Source: Entrophospora sp. SA101
Taxonomy: Eukaryota > Glomeromycota > Glomeromycetes > Entrophosporales > Entrophosporaceae
DNA: 29,294 bases
Direction of reading: 5' to 3'
Assembly: GCA_958430865.1 (NCBI GenBank)
Contig: CAUDNR010000478.1
Location: forward strand, 1,543 to 30,836
How positions within the stretch are numbered: the stretch's first letter is position 1; each line of letters opens with the position of its first letter. Under the pieces are notes generated by a model. It worked only from the letters and a program-made list of their open reading frames with translations, ran no database searches and was not told where the DNA came from. Positions 10,341-20,627 of the stretch are shown piece by piece. Both the position numbers and the translations under genes were made by a program.

Positions 10341-11243
10341 ATGAATTATAACTTATTTTATAAATTGCGACAAATTCAACAAAGATTTTATAATATTAAT
10401 AATAAAGAGGTTCAAGATAAATATAAAGGATTTTGGACATTGATATTAAAACAACAGGTTTAAATTATATTTATTACATATATACAAACATTAAATAAAT
10501 AAAATAATTAAATAAATAAAAAATATATATATTGTAGGTATTTTTTTATCCATAAAAAGTCATCTTCATCAACACAAACAACGACAATTGAAGATAACAA
10601 AAGTTATAATCATAATGACAAACTTTATCATTATAACAATAATAATCATTATCCTGCAGCTACATTTGCTATTGGAGAGAATTTACATATCAATGAACAA
10701 GAAAATAACAATGGGAAAGAAGAAAAAGATGGTGGTGATGATGGTAGAAAAGAAGGAAAGGAAGTAATTATCAAAGAATCAATCATAGTCGATGGAGAGA
10801 TAATACCACCTAAACCAGAATTTCCAGACAATTGTTGTATGAGGTTTGAATATGAAAAAGGATTGTTTTTTTTTTTAAAGAAAAAAATTAATTTAATTTA
10901 TTCTTTTTATTCTTTTCTTTTTATATAGTGGATGTGCACATTGGTGAGAAACCTTTTATAATACAATTTGCCATTTTTTTATTTGGAACAAAATAATAAT
11001 AATTAAAATATATGTATATTGAAAAAAAGTGTAATAGATATTTATAACGAAGATTTAGAAGAATGGGAAAAAAAAATTAACCAAGTAAAAGAAAGATTGA
11101 AGAAAAAAGGGAAAACTTTACCGTCAAATATATTTCAAAAAAATGGTGAGGATGATGATGATAACAGTAATGTGAATGTTGGGTTGAAAGTTTTTATGGA
11201 ATTAGAAAAGTCATTGGCAAATAATCAACGAAAAAACAAATAA
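10341..11243 (+). CDS. Mitochondrial oxidoreductase-like domain protein (OXLD1-type)
   Basis: The inferred exons are 10341-10457, 10560-10843, 10929-10943 (15 nt) and 11030-11243, giving 209 residues. The diagnostic block is split by two introns. PPKPEFPDNCCM and the first base pair of a Ser codon end exon 2, SGCAHC spans the microexon, and VIDIYNEDLEEWEKKI opens exon 4. Joined, this is the Cys-Cys-x-x-Gly-Cys-x-x-Cys signature of the oxidoreductase-like N-terminal domain (PF09791), followed by its acidic helix. The start at 10341 gives MNYNLFYKLRQIQQRFYN, rich in Arg/Gln/Asn and lacking acids, as in mitochondrial presequences; mammalian OXLD1 is mitochondrial. Residues 40-125 are a low-complexity Asn/Ser/Glu/Gly linker. 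The first intron is the weakest: donor GTTTAA, and acceptor AAAAAG at 10559 is needed because the stronger TTGTAG at 10537 leads to a stop. Enzymatic activity is not established for the family. Confidence 0.8.
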
Positions 11244-11709
11244 ATATTATATAATTTATATATATATATATATATATAGTCAACTCTTTATCATTACTGT
11301 GTGAGAGGAATTTATCAAGAGATTTATCAAAAGGAAAACAATAAAGCTTTTTTATTGAATGAATATTATAATCAATCAATTTCATCATGTTTTCATAAAT
11401 AACAATAATAAGTGCTATTTATATATGTAGTTTATCTGAATTTGGTTTGATTAATCCATGCCAATCAATACCTATGAATCTTATTGCTTCTCCCAGTGTT
11501 CAAGATGATTGTCATTACTACTGATAATTTATTTCACCATGTAGGAAAAAAGACTTTTTTGAAAGTGAAATTTCTCAATTTCTTATAAATAAAGTTAAAT
11601 TATCTTTATAAATCACCCAATCAAATATCGACATCATCATCATCTGATTTTTAGCAAATAGTGTAAATAGTGAAATTTTTTTTAAAAAAAATTTATTATT
11701 TGATGAAAA
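11244..11709. other. Intergenic, contains AT microsatellite
   Basis: A (TA)n run lies at about 11258-11278. The rest is AT-rich with no supported gene. It separates two same-strand genes and should contain the terminator of the first and the promoter of the second. Confidence 0.4.
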
Positions 11710-12355
11710 ATGAGTTCCGATGATGGCGATAAAATACCAGAGCTTGAAAATAATATCAAAATACTTAAAACTACATTAAACGTTGGTAAAATGATTTATT
11801 TATTGATTTTAACATTAACGACAACATTAATAATAATAATTGTTCTTTCTATAAATGAATAGGCAATTTTTGGACGTACTAATGACTTACTTAGAAGTCC
11901 TCGCAATCGTCAAATGTAAAGTCATAGAGGGTTGCTAAATCAATCATACTTGATATTTATAATAATATATTTTAATTAAATAGGAATAATAATAATCCGT
12001 TTAAACCTGGACTTGATCTACCTAAAGATGAAACAGATGTCATTTTCTCATTAGTGGATAAATTTAATGAAATCAGTGATGATATCCATTTTAATTTGGT
12101 AAGAAGAGAGAATGAGAAGGACGAATAAGAAAATAAACGGGACCTTTTTCTTCATAAAAACAAAATATTAATTGATTTTTTTATTTATATAATATTTAGC
12201 AAATTGCCAAAGATGTACTTGAAAGAGAATACCAAAATGAATTAAAGAACAACAACAACGATAATAATAAACAGAATATTGAAGAAAAGAATAAATTAAA
12301 TAAAGAAAAAAAAGAGAAACTTTTATTATTAGAAAAATTGCTGGAAATTAAATAA
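11710..12355 (+). CDS. Small spliced protein with charged C-terminal helix, unrecognised
   Basis: The exons inferred are 11710-11781, 11863-11915, 11984-12098 and 12200-12355, about 131 residues. Introns 2 and 3 have good GTAAAG and GTAAGA donors and TAG acceptors, and keep frame. Intron 1 is doubtful: the good donor GTAAAA at 11786 leaves a stop in exon 2, so a poorer donor GTTGGT at 11782 must be used, or there is a one-base sequence error. The N-terminus MSSDDGDKIPELENNI and the TNDLLRSPRNRQ segment look helical. The middle has PFKPGLDLPKDETDVIF, probably a conserved turn. The C-terminus is Asn-rich, then a Lys/Glu/Leu heptad-like helix suggesting coiled coil. There is no signal peptide or membrane segment. 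The style is that of small subunits of nuclear or kinetochore-type complexes, but I cannot name a family. Confidence 0.6.
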
Positions 12356-12987
12356 AAAAGGAAAAAACAATTTTTTTTGAGATAATGTTTTATAGATTTT
12401 ATAGATTATCAATGTTGGAAGTAATTTTGATAAATAAGATTAAATCTTTTGAATTTATTAATTATCTTTTAAAATTGGAGATTCAATTCGATTAAAAATA
12501 AATTATTGTTCTAATAAACCAAAACGTGTCATAAAAAATTTAGAATAAAGTTCTTCAAGAATTTCCTGATTAATTAATTAATCATTTATTTATTTATCTG
12601 CCTGATTAATCGATCCATTTAATGATTGATTAGTTAATCCACTTGCTCATTCATTTGCTCGCTTGTTTGCTAATTCACTCATACCTGATATATGCAGGAA
12701 ATTTTTAGATTTAATAAATTAAATAAATTGAATTACTTTATGTGTGTGGAATAAAAAATATAAATAGCAAGAAAATAATTTGCCAACAAAAACAATATAA
12801 ATTAATTGATTGTATTATTTAGTTTTTGTAGATATTAAAAGAGTTTTTTACCCGTCCTTCCTTCCTTTAAAAAATTTTTTATTTTTATAAAGTCTTTAGA
12901 TTGATTGTGTGCACCATGATAAATAAGTTGTGTAACAAAATGTCATAAAAATTAGCAATCATCGTCTCTCATTTAAGAACAATGTTA
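12356..12987. other. Intergenic, no gene seen
   Basis: AT-rich sequence follows the gene. The stretch 12565-12680 is built of repeated ATTAAT, ATTTATTT and GATTAAT words with a run of related short motifs. I see no RNA gene or open frame of note. Confidence 0.4.
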
Positions 12988-13016
12988 TATATTGATGATG
13001 ACGGTGATGATGATGG

Positions 13017-13051
<35 letters not shown>

Positions 13052-13060
13052 GTGATGATG
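12988..13060. repeat. GAT/GGT trinucleotide microsatellite at contig edge
   Basis: GATGATGACGGTGATGATG and further GAT repeats, interrupted by GGT, run directly into the N gap. A simple repeat at the gap edge probably explains why assembly stopped here. Confidence 0.9.
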
Positions 13061-13070
13061 NNNNNNNNNN
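13061..13070. other. Assembly gap (10 N)
   Basis: Ten undefined bases. The length is likely a placeholder. The sequence to the right starts immediately inside copy 2 of the segmental duplication. Confidence 0.98.
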
Positions 13071-13628
13071 AATGATTGTGCGCAATTAGTGATTTTGTGT
13101 AATTGTTAATTTAGTAATGATATTCAGCCCAATCAAAATTCTTTTTTTACGTGATAAAATCAAAATGTGATTAACGCAAATCATTACCAAATATGCAAAT
13201 GTCCACCATGCTATTTTTTGCATCGTATATTGGGGGGTCCAATATCATATGTTTTATGATATATGTGAGGCCACATATTAATTTTTATTATTGAGAATTT
13301 TTTAATGGTAACAAAAATTACCCCTCAATTTTTATATGTAGACCAATAAAAATTTAATTTCTAAATGGTTTAATTCGTGATACGTGATAGAAGTAGATGA
13401 TCGGCATATTTTTTAATAATAAAAAACGGGGTTAATATCTATTAATAAAAAGTCTCATTTTCTGAATCCAGACATGTCCATATAGTTCTTTATTATTCTT
13501 TCATATCTCAAAAAAATTTTTTTTATATCAGACATACTTTTATATCAAATCAAATTTATAGCTAGCTGCATTTGTATATTAAAAAAATTTTTTTGTACAT
13601 ATTGTATAAATATAAAATTTTTATTTAA

Positions 13629-14010
13629 ATGTCTAAACATAAAGAAGTTTCACCAACACTTGCATCTCAAGGAATAATTGACTTTAATTTATACTATGGA
13701 CCTTTTGCTCATCACTGGTGGCATGAAATTTCTACTGAAAATGACTCAGAATTTTACCTATTTGTTTAGGCATGACAATTTTAACTGAACTAAATAGTAG
13801 AAAATTTTTGCTTTGTATTATTATGATAAGATCCAAAGGTTTACACTGGAGGATATGCATAAAGAACTTATTGAAGAATCTGTTCATAATACCCAGCTTT
13901 CTCATGATGAAATTCCTAAGGTAGAAACTATACATAATTGGGTTTCTAGATACTCAGCAGAAATGAAAAGAGATGTAGCTGATAAAATGTTAGCAAATTA
14001 CAATAAATGA
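13629..14010 (+). pseudogene. Second copy of the unrecognised ORF pair
   Basis: The same two open stretches as at 1546-1927 occur here, with no difference seen: a 46-codon frame ending at 13769, then a frame reaching TGA at 14010 that includes LEDMHKELIEESVHN and IHNWVSRYSAEMK. The break between them is shared, so it predates the duplication. Confidence 0.35.
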
Positions 14011-14035
14011 ATTTCAAGTAATTTATCATACAATT

Positions 14036-14639
14036 ATTTTAATATTAACAACTTGTTTTTGGTGTGATCTAATTTCCTGCCCACTACAAGAAAACAATTA
14101 TATTATTATTGAAACAATCTTTAATAAAATTATAAATAAAGAAAATTATTTTAACTCTCCTGTAAATTATTCTCCAAGACTTAATGATGACAGAAGAAAT
14201 TACATGGCCAAGTTTAATATTAACAATTTGCATTTGCTGTAATCTAGTTTCCTACAAGGAAACAATTTATTTGAACTGTTATTATTATTGATACAATTTT
14301 TGATAAAATTATAAATACATAATAGAAAACAAGAAAATTATTTTAACTCTCTTGTAAATTATTTCCCAAGACTTAATGATGACAGAAGAAATTACATGGT
14401 CAAGTTTTGAATAGTTTAATATCAATGTCTTTGTTGTCCGTGATCTAATTTCCCACCCACTATAAGAAATCAACTTATTTGAACTGTTATTAATAATGCA
14501 TTCCTTAATAAAATTATAAATAATAGAAAACAAATTTTTATTTAGAAACAATAAAGAAAATTATTTAACTCTCCTGCAAATGATTTCCTAGGACTTTAAT
14601 GATGATGGGAGAAATTATGTGGTCAAGTTTTGAGTAGTT
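14036..14639. repeat. Three-unit tandem repeat, second copy
   Basis: Counterpart of 1953-2555. It differs by a few substitutions in the third unit and one added A in ATTTAACTCTCC (near 14566), which shifts the offset from 12083 to 12084. Confidence 0.75.
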
Positions 14640-14658
14640 CTTAAAATTACTATGAGAG

Positions 14659-14872
14659 CAGTGTTGTGCAAATGGAACATTGTAACGCTATTGGAATGTT
14701 CCAATGTAGATCTTCAATTGATATTAACCAATAAAATTCGTGTGTATGACACTATAATTGAATTTCATTGGTTAACTTCATTGGAACCACATTTGGAATG
14801 TTCCAATTCCAATTGGAATTTATTAGAATGCTCCAATGAAATTTTATTGGAACCATAAATGGCACAACACTG
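14659..14872. mobile_element. 214-bp hAT-type MITE with perfect 8-bp duplication
   Basis: The ends are CAGTGTTGTGCAAATGG and the inverse GGCACAACACTG. TATGAGAG flanks both sides (14651-14658 and 14873-14880). The paralogous site in copy 1 (2567-2574) carries TATGAGAG once with no insertion, which proves the boundaries. The interior is full of TTGGAA/TTCCAA words, including GGAATGTTCC palindromes, so it can fold extensively. A 68-codon frame across it, with repeated LLECSN-like peptides, only reflects these words. An 8-bp duplication and CAGTG ends are typical of hAT elements. Confidence 0.92.
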
Positions 14873-15112
14873 TATGAGAGTTACACAGAGAATTTAGGTT
14901 TTTTTTACTTCAAAATCCAGCGATCCCTGAAAGTAAAGTTTGTTTTTTTATTAAATGAAAAATTTTTTTTTTTTAATAAAGATAATTCTATGGTATCAAT
15001 GGATCTAAAAATCACGTTATTTTTTTGTTGTGGATATTTTGGTCATGTTATCTTGGAAGAGAAATACTTCAATTCATCAATTTTTACACATTTTTGCCCC
15101 GGATTGACATAT

Positions 15113-15364
15113 GGGGTCTGGACAATAGAAACAGACCATGTTGTGAAAATGATGTTTTGTGAAAATTTAAAAAAAAGATCTGCATTTCAAGTAATTTACT
15201 ATTGTTTTTAAAACTTTAATGGAGGGTATCTCAAAGTTTTATTAAGCAAAGTGGGTATGGTTTCTAAGCCAAAAATGTTCTACATGAGGAATTACATATA
15301 ATAGTGATACTAACTCAAAATTGCTTTTTTCACAACATGGTCCGTTTCTATTGTCCACACCCAG
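15113..15364. mobile_element. 252-bp TIR insertion, Tc1/mariner-like
   Basis: The left end GGGGTCTGGACAATAGAAAC continues to ACCATGTTGTGAAAA, and the inverse of the right end is GGGTGTGGACAATAGAAACG continuing likewise. This makes terminal repeats of about 37 bp with few mismatches. Copy 1 has GACATATAGATT where copy 2 has GACATAT|GGGG...CCAG|ATAGATT. The overlap gives AT as the duplicated bases, or TA if copy 1 or copy 2 changed by a dinucleotide slip. The short duplication and the TGGACAATAG end fit Tc1/mariner-like elements. The interior has no supported gene. Confidence 0.8.
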
Positions 15365-15471
15365 ATAGATTTTTATCTACTTCTCTCACATATCACAAAT
15401 TAATTTCTCAAAACAATTATTGTGTAACAATATTTGGCTTTATTCTAATTAAAAAACAATACATTGCAAGT

Positions 15472-16825
15472 AGCATAGTGGAAATTCTATTTTGATCAAC
15501 ATTTGCAATTGTCACATTTACATTTTAGTAGAAGATCTTCATGTTACATACATAATAAAATTCGTTTGAATATAACTTTAAATTAAAGAGTTTATGTATT
15601 TTTCTTTTTTGCATGATGTACAAACATATGTATTCGAATTTATTTATTTAAATTTTGTGATCTTACATATCCTTTGATACATAATAGTAAAGCTTTATAT
15701 TAATATAATACTTTCCCATTATTGAAGAAATAAAATACGCATATTTGTATATACAGTTTACCCTCTCTATAACAAATACTAAGTAAATCTCTATATATAA
15801 CAAACTTCACTTTTTTATATAATAATAATTTCTCCTTATAATCTTAGTAAACACAAATAAAAAGTAGATGGATTCTTATTAATGAACCTTCCATAAAATA
15901 AATAAATGTTTAAATAATAAATTTTCAATAAATAAAGTAAACATACATACATAGTCAAATAAAAGCCAATGTAAAGATCCATATCAATAAGAAAGTTCTG
16001 GAAGAATTAATGTTATATGCTCTATATGTAATTTGAACCTTTTACACATTTTCATGGAGTGTGGTCCTAATACCTTCAAATATCACTAATATGCGTGTAT
16101 CTTTTCCTACACTTTTATACATTTCTTTAATGAAAGAGTAAGGTATATACAACTTTTATTTTCTTTAAAAAAAAGAGATAAATATATATATATTAATATG
16201 ATTTTCTTATAATTTTAAAAAAAAGATATATGTGTATATTAATATGCTTTTCTTATAATTAAAAAAAAAGATATATATATGTATATTAATAATAATAAAA
16301 TAATGAAATAAACTAACTTTAATAATAATAATTTATTCTCTACGAAGGTTGTAATTTTGATCTTAAAGTTGGAACAAAAGAAAATAGATTGAAAAAGAAG
16401 GAATAAATTAGTAAATGAATGGAAAACATTCTTAGCTTTTATATTCATGTTTCATATATGTTGCTTGTTCTTATATATATCATATCATTCATATATTTTA
16501 TAATAAATTTATTTATATACCTTATATATTTATATTGAATTCCGTTTATTTGACTAAAAATTATACAATTTTTTGCTTCATATGTAACCTTTAGATTGAT
16601 TTGCATCCAAACATATCCCAAATCTTTAAATGAAAGTGCGTAAGGAAAAGATAATAACCGCATAATTTTTTTAAAAAATAGTTGTTTAATGAATGGTGTT
16701 ACCCATAACAACACCTGACGTATTTTAAGTACTTTAAACAATTATGAATTTTACATCGTACAACATAAATTAAATTTATCACAGTGATCATCAAATTGTG
16801 ACATAAATAGAATTTCCACTATGCT
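15472..16825. mobile_element. 1.35-kb element with 21-bp inverted ends
   Basis: AGCATAGTGGAAATTCTATT(T) at 15472-15492 is matched by its exact inverse ending at 16825. Beyond that the arms stay loosely similar (TTGTCAC/GTGACA, GATCA). No convincing target duplication is seen in the flanks. The interior is AT-rich, with a pogo-like word TACAGTTTACCCTCTCTATA at about 15751 and a three-unit tandem repeat. The minus-strand open frame 16445-16741 (98 codons) has no recognisable motif. It is probably a non-autonomous element. Confidence 0.55.
16160..16300. repeat. Tandem repeat of about 45-55 bp, three units
   Basis: Units of poly-A, then a GATATATATATGTATATTAA-like stretch, then TATGCTTTTCTTATAATT start near 16165, 16216 and 16260. 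It lies inside the 15472-16825 inverted-repeat unit. Confidence 0.65.
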
Positions 16826-17290
16826 TCCTGTTACTAACAGGAACATTTTATAAATTATTAATAAATTTACCCTTATACTAGCTGGGAGGCAAAAAAAACT
16901 TTACCCAGTAAAAACTTGAACATTTTTTAAGGTACTATTAATTTTACCTATAGCTTAGCCAGCAACTTTTGGAAATTTTTTATATAAACTTTACCCAGTC
17001 TACATGACGGTAACATCTAATATAAGTTTCCGGGGTCCTGTCCAATGTGATATTTTTTGATTTATAAAAGTATATTGATAAATGCACAGCTTTAAAAGAA
17101 AAATTAAGTTTCATGTATTTTAATTTTTCTGAATATTAATTTTGGTCGGAATTATTATGAATTTGCCCAAAAATTATGAAAAAACAAAGCATCAGGGCAT
17201 AATTTGCAAAAAAAAAAAAAGCATAATCCTGGACACCCTATCACGAATTAAAATTTTAATAAGTTTGATATCCCAGATCTGCATAACAAA
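16826..17290. other. Spacer with possible Tc1-like remnant
   Basis: AACTTTACCCAGT occurs at about 16899 and again near 16986. GGGGTCCTGTCCAATG (about 17032) and the inverse of CATAATCCTGGACACCCTA (about 17222-17241) are loosely inverted and resemble AGGGTGTCC-type Tc1 ends. The match is weak. No gene is seen. Confidence 0.3.
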
Positions 17291-18180
17291 TTTCTATCAT
17301 TGATCAGCAGACCACCAATTAATTTAATCAAAAATATCAAAAGGCTTGTAACAATTCCTGGAGAATCAAACCATTTCACTTTTCTACAAGTTCAATTCAA
17401 ACTCCTTTCTTTAATTTTACCCCTCCTTCTAATTTACTTTATACAGCCACATTATCATGCCCTTTATCAACCTTCATGGCATGAAAAATTGGCTGTTGAG
17501 CTTGATAATTCTACATCTGGAATTGGTGAATGCTTTTGTTAACATTTTATTATGTGTAATTTATACAATAATGCAAGGTCTACCATATATATTTTTGGAT
17601 TTGACTTGTGTAAATCATTTTTCACCTATTACTATACTGTTTGTGTCACTGCTCTTGATTCTGTGTTTCAAGAAATTCCTAACATTATATTTTATCTGTG
17701 TACACTTGTTTAGTCAGAAATGAAAGGTCTGCCATCAGAATTGGTCAAATTACTAATAGAATGCTAATCTTTCTTGAATCCATTTTGTCTATTGGATTTT
17801 GTTTTGCATATGCAATAAGTAAATCTGGCTGGAAAAATTGATCAGCAAATGTATTCACCCATTAAAAAAGTCTTTTTCCTGGTTTTTGAAAGTTGCCTTA
17901 AATCATTTATCAATCAATTTTTTTATATTGAGATAATATTTATTAGTTTTTCAATATAAAAATACAGTTCTCTAATAATTTTTCAAGAGATATTTGATGA
18001 TTTCAAACCACCAATTGAATTAGTTGAAGATGAGGAAATGAATTTCAGAATGATATTTAATGTTAATTTGTTGGAAAATACAAAGTTTGATGAAGGAATG
18101 AAGATTTAGTATTTTTTGATGCTGATAATGTTGAAGCAAAATGGAGATTCTCTGCCAGCAAATGAACAAGAAAAGCAAAA
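17290..18180 (+). pseudogene. Decayed coding-like region, unrecognised
   Basis: Fragments of open frame alternate between frames. 17300-17542 includes PHYHALYQPSWHEKLAVEL, and 17457-17723 is hydrophobic. A stretch near 17990-18107 reads IFDDFKPPIELVEDEEMNF and continues acidic to a stop. Base composition is a little less AT-extreme than the surrounding spacer and codon-like periodicity is visible, but there are stops and frame changes throughout. I could not assign a family. It may be a very old gene or transposon relic. Confidence 0.3.
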
Positions 18181-18796
18181 ATTTTAAATGTTGTTTTCTT
18201 CATACAAGTTTTCAATAAAAAATTAAATTCAAAAACTCGTTTTTACAAAGATTTATTACAAATCAATATTATTATATTATGGCTCTTTCTACATATTGGG
18301 TGGTTATGCTAACACACTTTAGAAAATTGTGTAATATAAAATTTAATCAATTAATATGTGTGATTGAAAGCTCAAAAGGGAACACACTCATTCACCAAGG
18401 CATAATCCATAATTGGCAGATCCACTTAAAGAATATGTGAGCATAATAATTGACAAATTTTCTTATTTAAAAAATTTTTATAATAAATATTTATTATTAA
18501 ATAAATATATTTTGTATTTTGTTTATTGAAAAAATTATTCCTCATCTCAATACTTCACAGTCAAGACTTGTGTCATAACATAATATATGTTAAAATTATA
18601 TAAATATAAATATAAACTGAATGTAAATATGATGAACCTTAAATATTATCTTTTAATTATTAAAGATTTTTTAATTATATATTAAGTTATCAAAAAAAAA
18701 AATTAGAATAACTATTAATTAAAAAATTTATTACAAGGAAAGATAAAAGTACTTACATAAATCAATGACAAACATACAATTATATTGGTTTAAAAT
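18181..18796. other. Spacer downstream of the Snf7 gene, no gene seen
   Basis: AT-rich sequence that should hold the 3' UTR and polyadenylation region of the minus-strand ESCRT-III gene. No repeats or open frames of note are seen. Confidence 0.4.
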
Positions 18797-20022
18797 TTAT
18801 AGAGCCATAGCTGCCCTTAACTCTGCTAATTCTTCATCCTCTTCATCTTCCTCCTCTTCTAAAACTTTGAGATCATAGATTAATAATAATATTAATGGTA
18901 CAAGTGATTGTTGTTTTTATTATTATTATTATATTATTATTATAAATAACATTTTTTAAAAAATTAAAATTTTTGCAAATTTACCAAGTTTTTTTGCTGG
19001 TACTGAAGGTGCTGCAAGTGGTAATTCAACTTCAAGCAATTGTTTATCAAGATTTTCTTGTTCTAATTCCTCTAATTCTGCCTCCAATTCTTCCTAAAAT
19101 AAATAAATAAGTTGGATAAATGAACAAAAAAACAAAAAAACAAAAAAACAACCAAACAAACAACCAACCAACCAACCAACCAACCAACCAATCAGTGGAA
19201 GTAGTTACTAACATCATCTAAAGGGATCCCAAGCATTGGACCAGAAATTGCATTTGAAATTTCATCAGACAAATCCATTTGTTCACGTATTGAATCCATT
19301 GTGTCATCAACTTTATTTATATCCCTTAAATAAATAAAAAATGATGTTAAATAATTAAATATTTAGTGTATTTTATTTAATAAATAACTCACATAGATCC
19401 ATGTATTGTTTTCATTGCTTCTGCACCTGTTTCCATAGCTTTAATAGTTTCCAAATTCACATTTGCACTTTCAATGGCCATAACTTGAGTCTCAATTGTA
19501 AATTTTGCCCCTGATAATTTTTCCATTTGAGTTTCATATTGTTTTTTCCTTTTCAAAGCCATTAATGCAGCTGTTTTTTTAAAAAATAAAATAATATTAA
19601 TATTTTAAATATTGTAAAATGTTTATTGATTAATTATAAGAATAAATCGCATATAAAGATTAAGATATCAAAGTATTTATATATATATAAGAATAATTAT
19701 TAAATATGATATCTTCTTTGTCATATACTTCTGTTCAATTTCTACTTTAAAATATTCTTTATAACTATGTGAAAAAAAAAAGTAAACTAAGAACAATTCA
19801 TTATTGTAAAATAAAAAAATGGTTTAATAAATGAAAAAAGCTTATGTGTTTCATACCTCTCTTGTTTGTAGTAGCATGTGATCTTGCTGTCTTTATTTCG
19901 GCATCGATTTTACTCTGTAAATGATTCTCTCGCTTTTCCAGCATTTGTAGAGTGTCTCGAAGATTAACAATAGCATCTTTTGGGGCGTTTTTTGGTTTTT
20001 TTTGAGAGAAAAAAAGTTGCAT
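18797..20022 (-). CDS. SNF7: ESCRT-III subunit Snf7/CHMP4
   Basis: There are five exons: 20022-19857, 19570-19393, 19324-19213, 19093-18985 and 18864-18797. All introns are GT-AG (286, 68, 119 and 120 nt) and all joins are in frame, giving 210 residues. The N-terminus keeps KDAIVNLRDTLQMLEKRENH and KIDAEIKTARSHATTNKRAA, the basic first helix pair of Snf7. Exon 2 gives ALKRKKQYETQMEKL and then the long second helix to MKTIHGS. Exon 3 carries KVDDTMDSIREQMDLSDEI, and exon 4 the acidic EELEAELEELEQENLDKQLL. The C-terminus DEELAELRAAMAL resembles a MIM1 helix that binds Vps4-type ATPases. The family polymerises on membranes for multivesicular-body sorting and membrane scission. Length is usual (Saccharomyces Snf7 about 240, CHMP4 about 225). 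No damage is seen. The long first intron and a CAAC microsatellite in the third are unremarkable. Confidence 0.95.
19121..19192. repeat. CAAAAAAA/CAAC simple repeat in an intron
   Basis: Runs of ACAAAAAA followed by about eight CAAC/CAAA tetramers lie in the third Snf7 intron (minus strand), close to its donor side. Length polymorphism is likely but no effect is suggested. Confidence 0.9.
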
Positions 20023-20627
20023 CTTGAATGAAATATTACTACTTGAAATTAATTTTAGTATATGAGTTGGAGGATCTACATAAAGTTTGACGCAAATTTA
20101 CTAATTAAAAAATTCCACCTTCCCAATATAAAAAAATATTTTTCTTATTAATGTTTTAAAAATTTGATATTCTCTTTTATTATTAACTTATTTTATGAAA
20201 ATAGCAAGCATATACTAAAATTTTGGCAAAAAAATTAAAATTATAACTAATATTTTAATTTTGTAAGTTTGGTAGACATGGAAGACTTGTACGTCATCAA
20301 TACTATTTTGGCAGGCTACACGGTAATTATTAGAATTTCAACAGAATTTTGGCGGTCATTAAGAGCAACTTTAATCTTGTCAAATGATGGTTTTTTGTCT
20401 TTGTCATAATTGGTTTTGATAAGAATTCAAGAAACAATTAATTATTTTCATTTTCCCCAGTTTAATTACCCATGTCAAATCACATATTTTTTACATTTCA
20501 CCCTTTTATGTTTTCCAAAAAAATTAGTTTAGACTTTTCTGCAATCAGCAATTATTATATAGTGTGAGCATGTGATCTGAGGTTTTGATAAAATAGGTAT
20601 ATAGTGTAAAAATTGGAGGGGCGGAAG
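20023..20627. other. Upstream region of Snf7, no gene seen
   Basis: AT-rich sequence between the Snf7 start codon and a MITE. It should hold the minus-strand promoter. No core promoter motif stands out from the composition. Confidence 0.4.

Larger units (their letters stand above)
13071..15404. repeat. Segmental duplication, copy 2 (with two insertions)
   Basis: This matches 988-2837 in direct orientation. The first 1.4 kb looks identical by eye. Small changes begin near 14499 (TAATGCATTCC for TAATACATTCC) and increase after 14881. Two inverted-repeat elements, at 14659-14872 and 15113-15364, interrupt it and are absent from copy 1. Similarity ends near 15404. Confidence 0.9.

Noticed and set aside
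12988..13060. Possible CRISPR-like or satellite array
   Set aside because: It is a plain trinucleotide microsatellite with no spacers.
14652..14858. 68-codon frame with repeated LECSN peptides
   Set aside because: The repeats come from palindromic TTGGAA/TTCCAA words within a 214-bp MITE; it begins in the target duplication.
16826..16840. CCTGTTACTAACAGG near-palindrome as an operator or terminator
   Set aside because: It is too short, and rho-independent terminators do not apply to a nuclear eukaryotic context.
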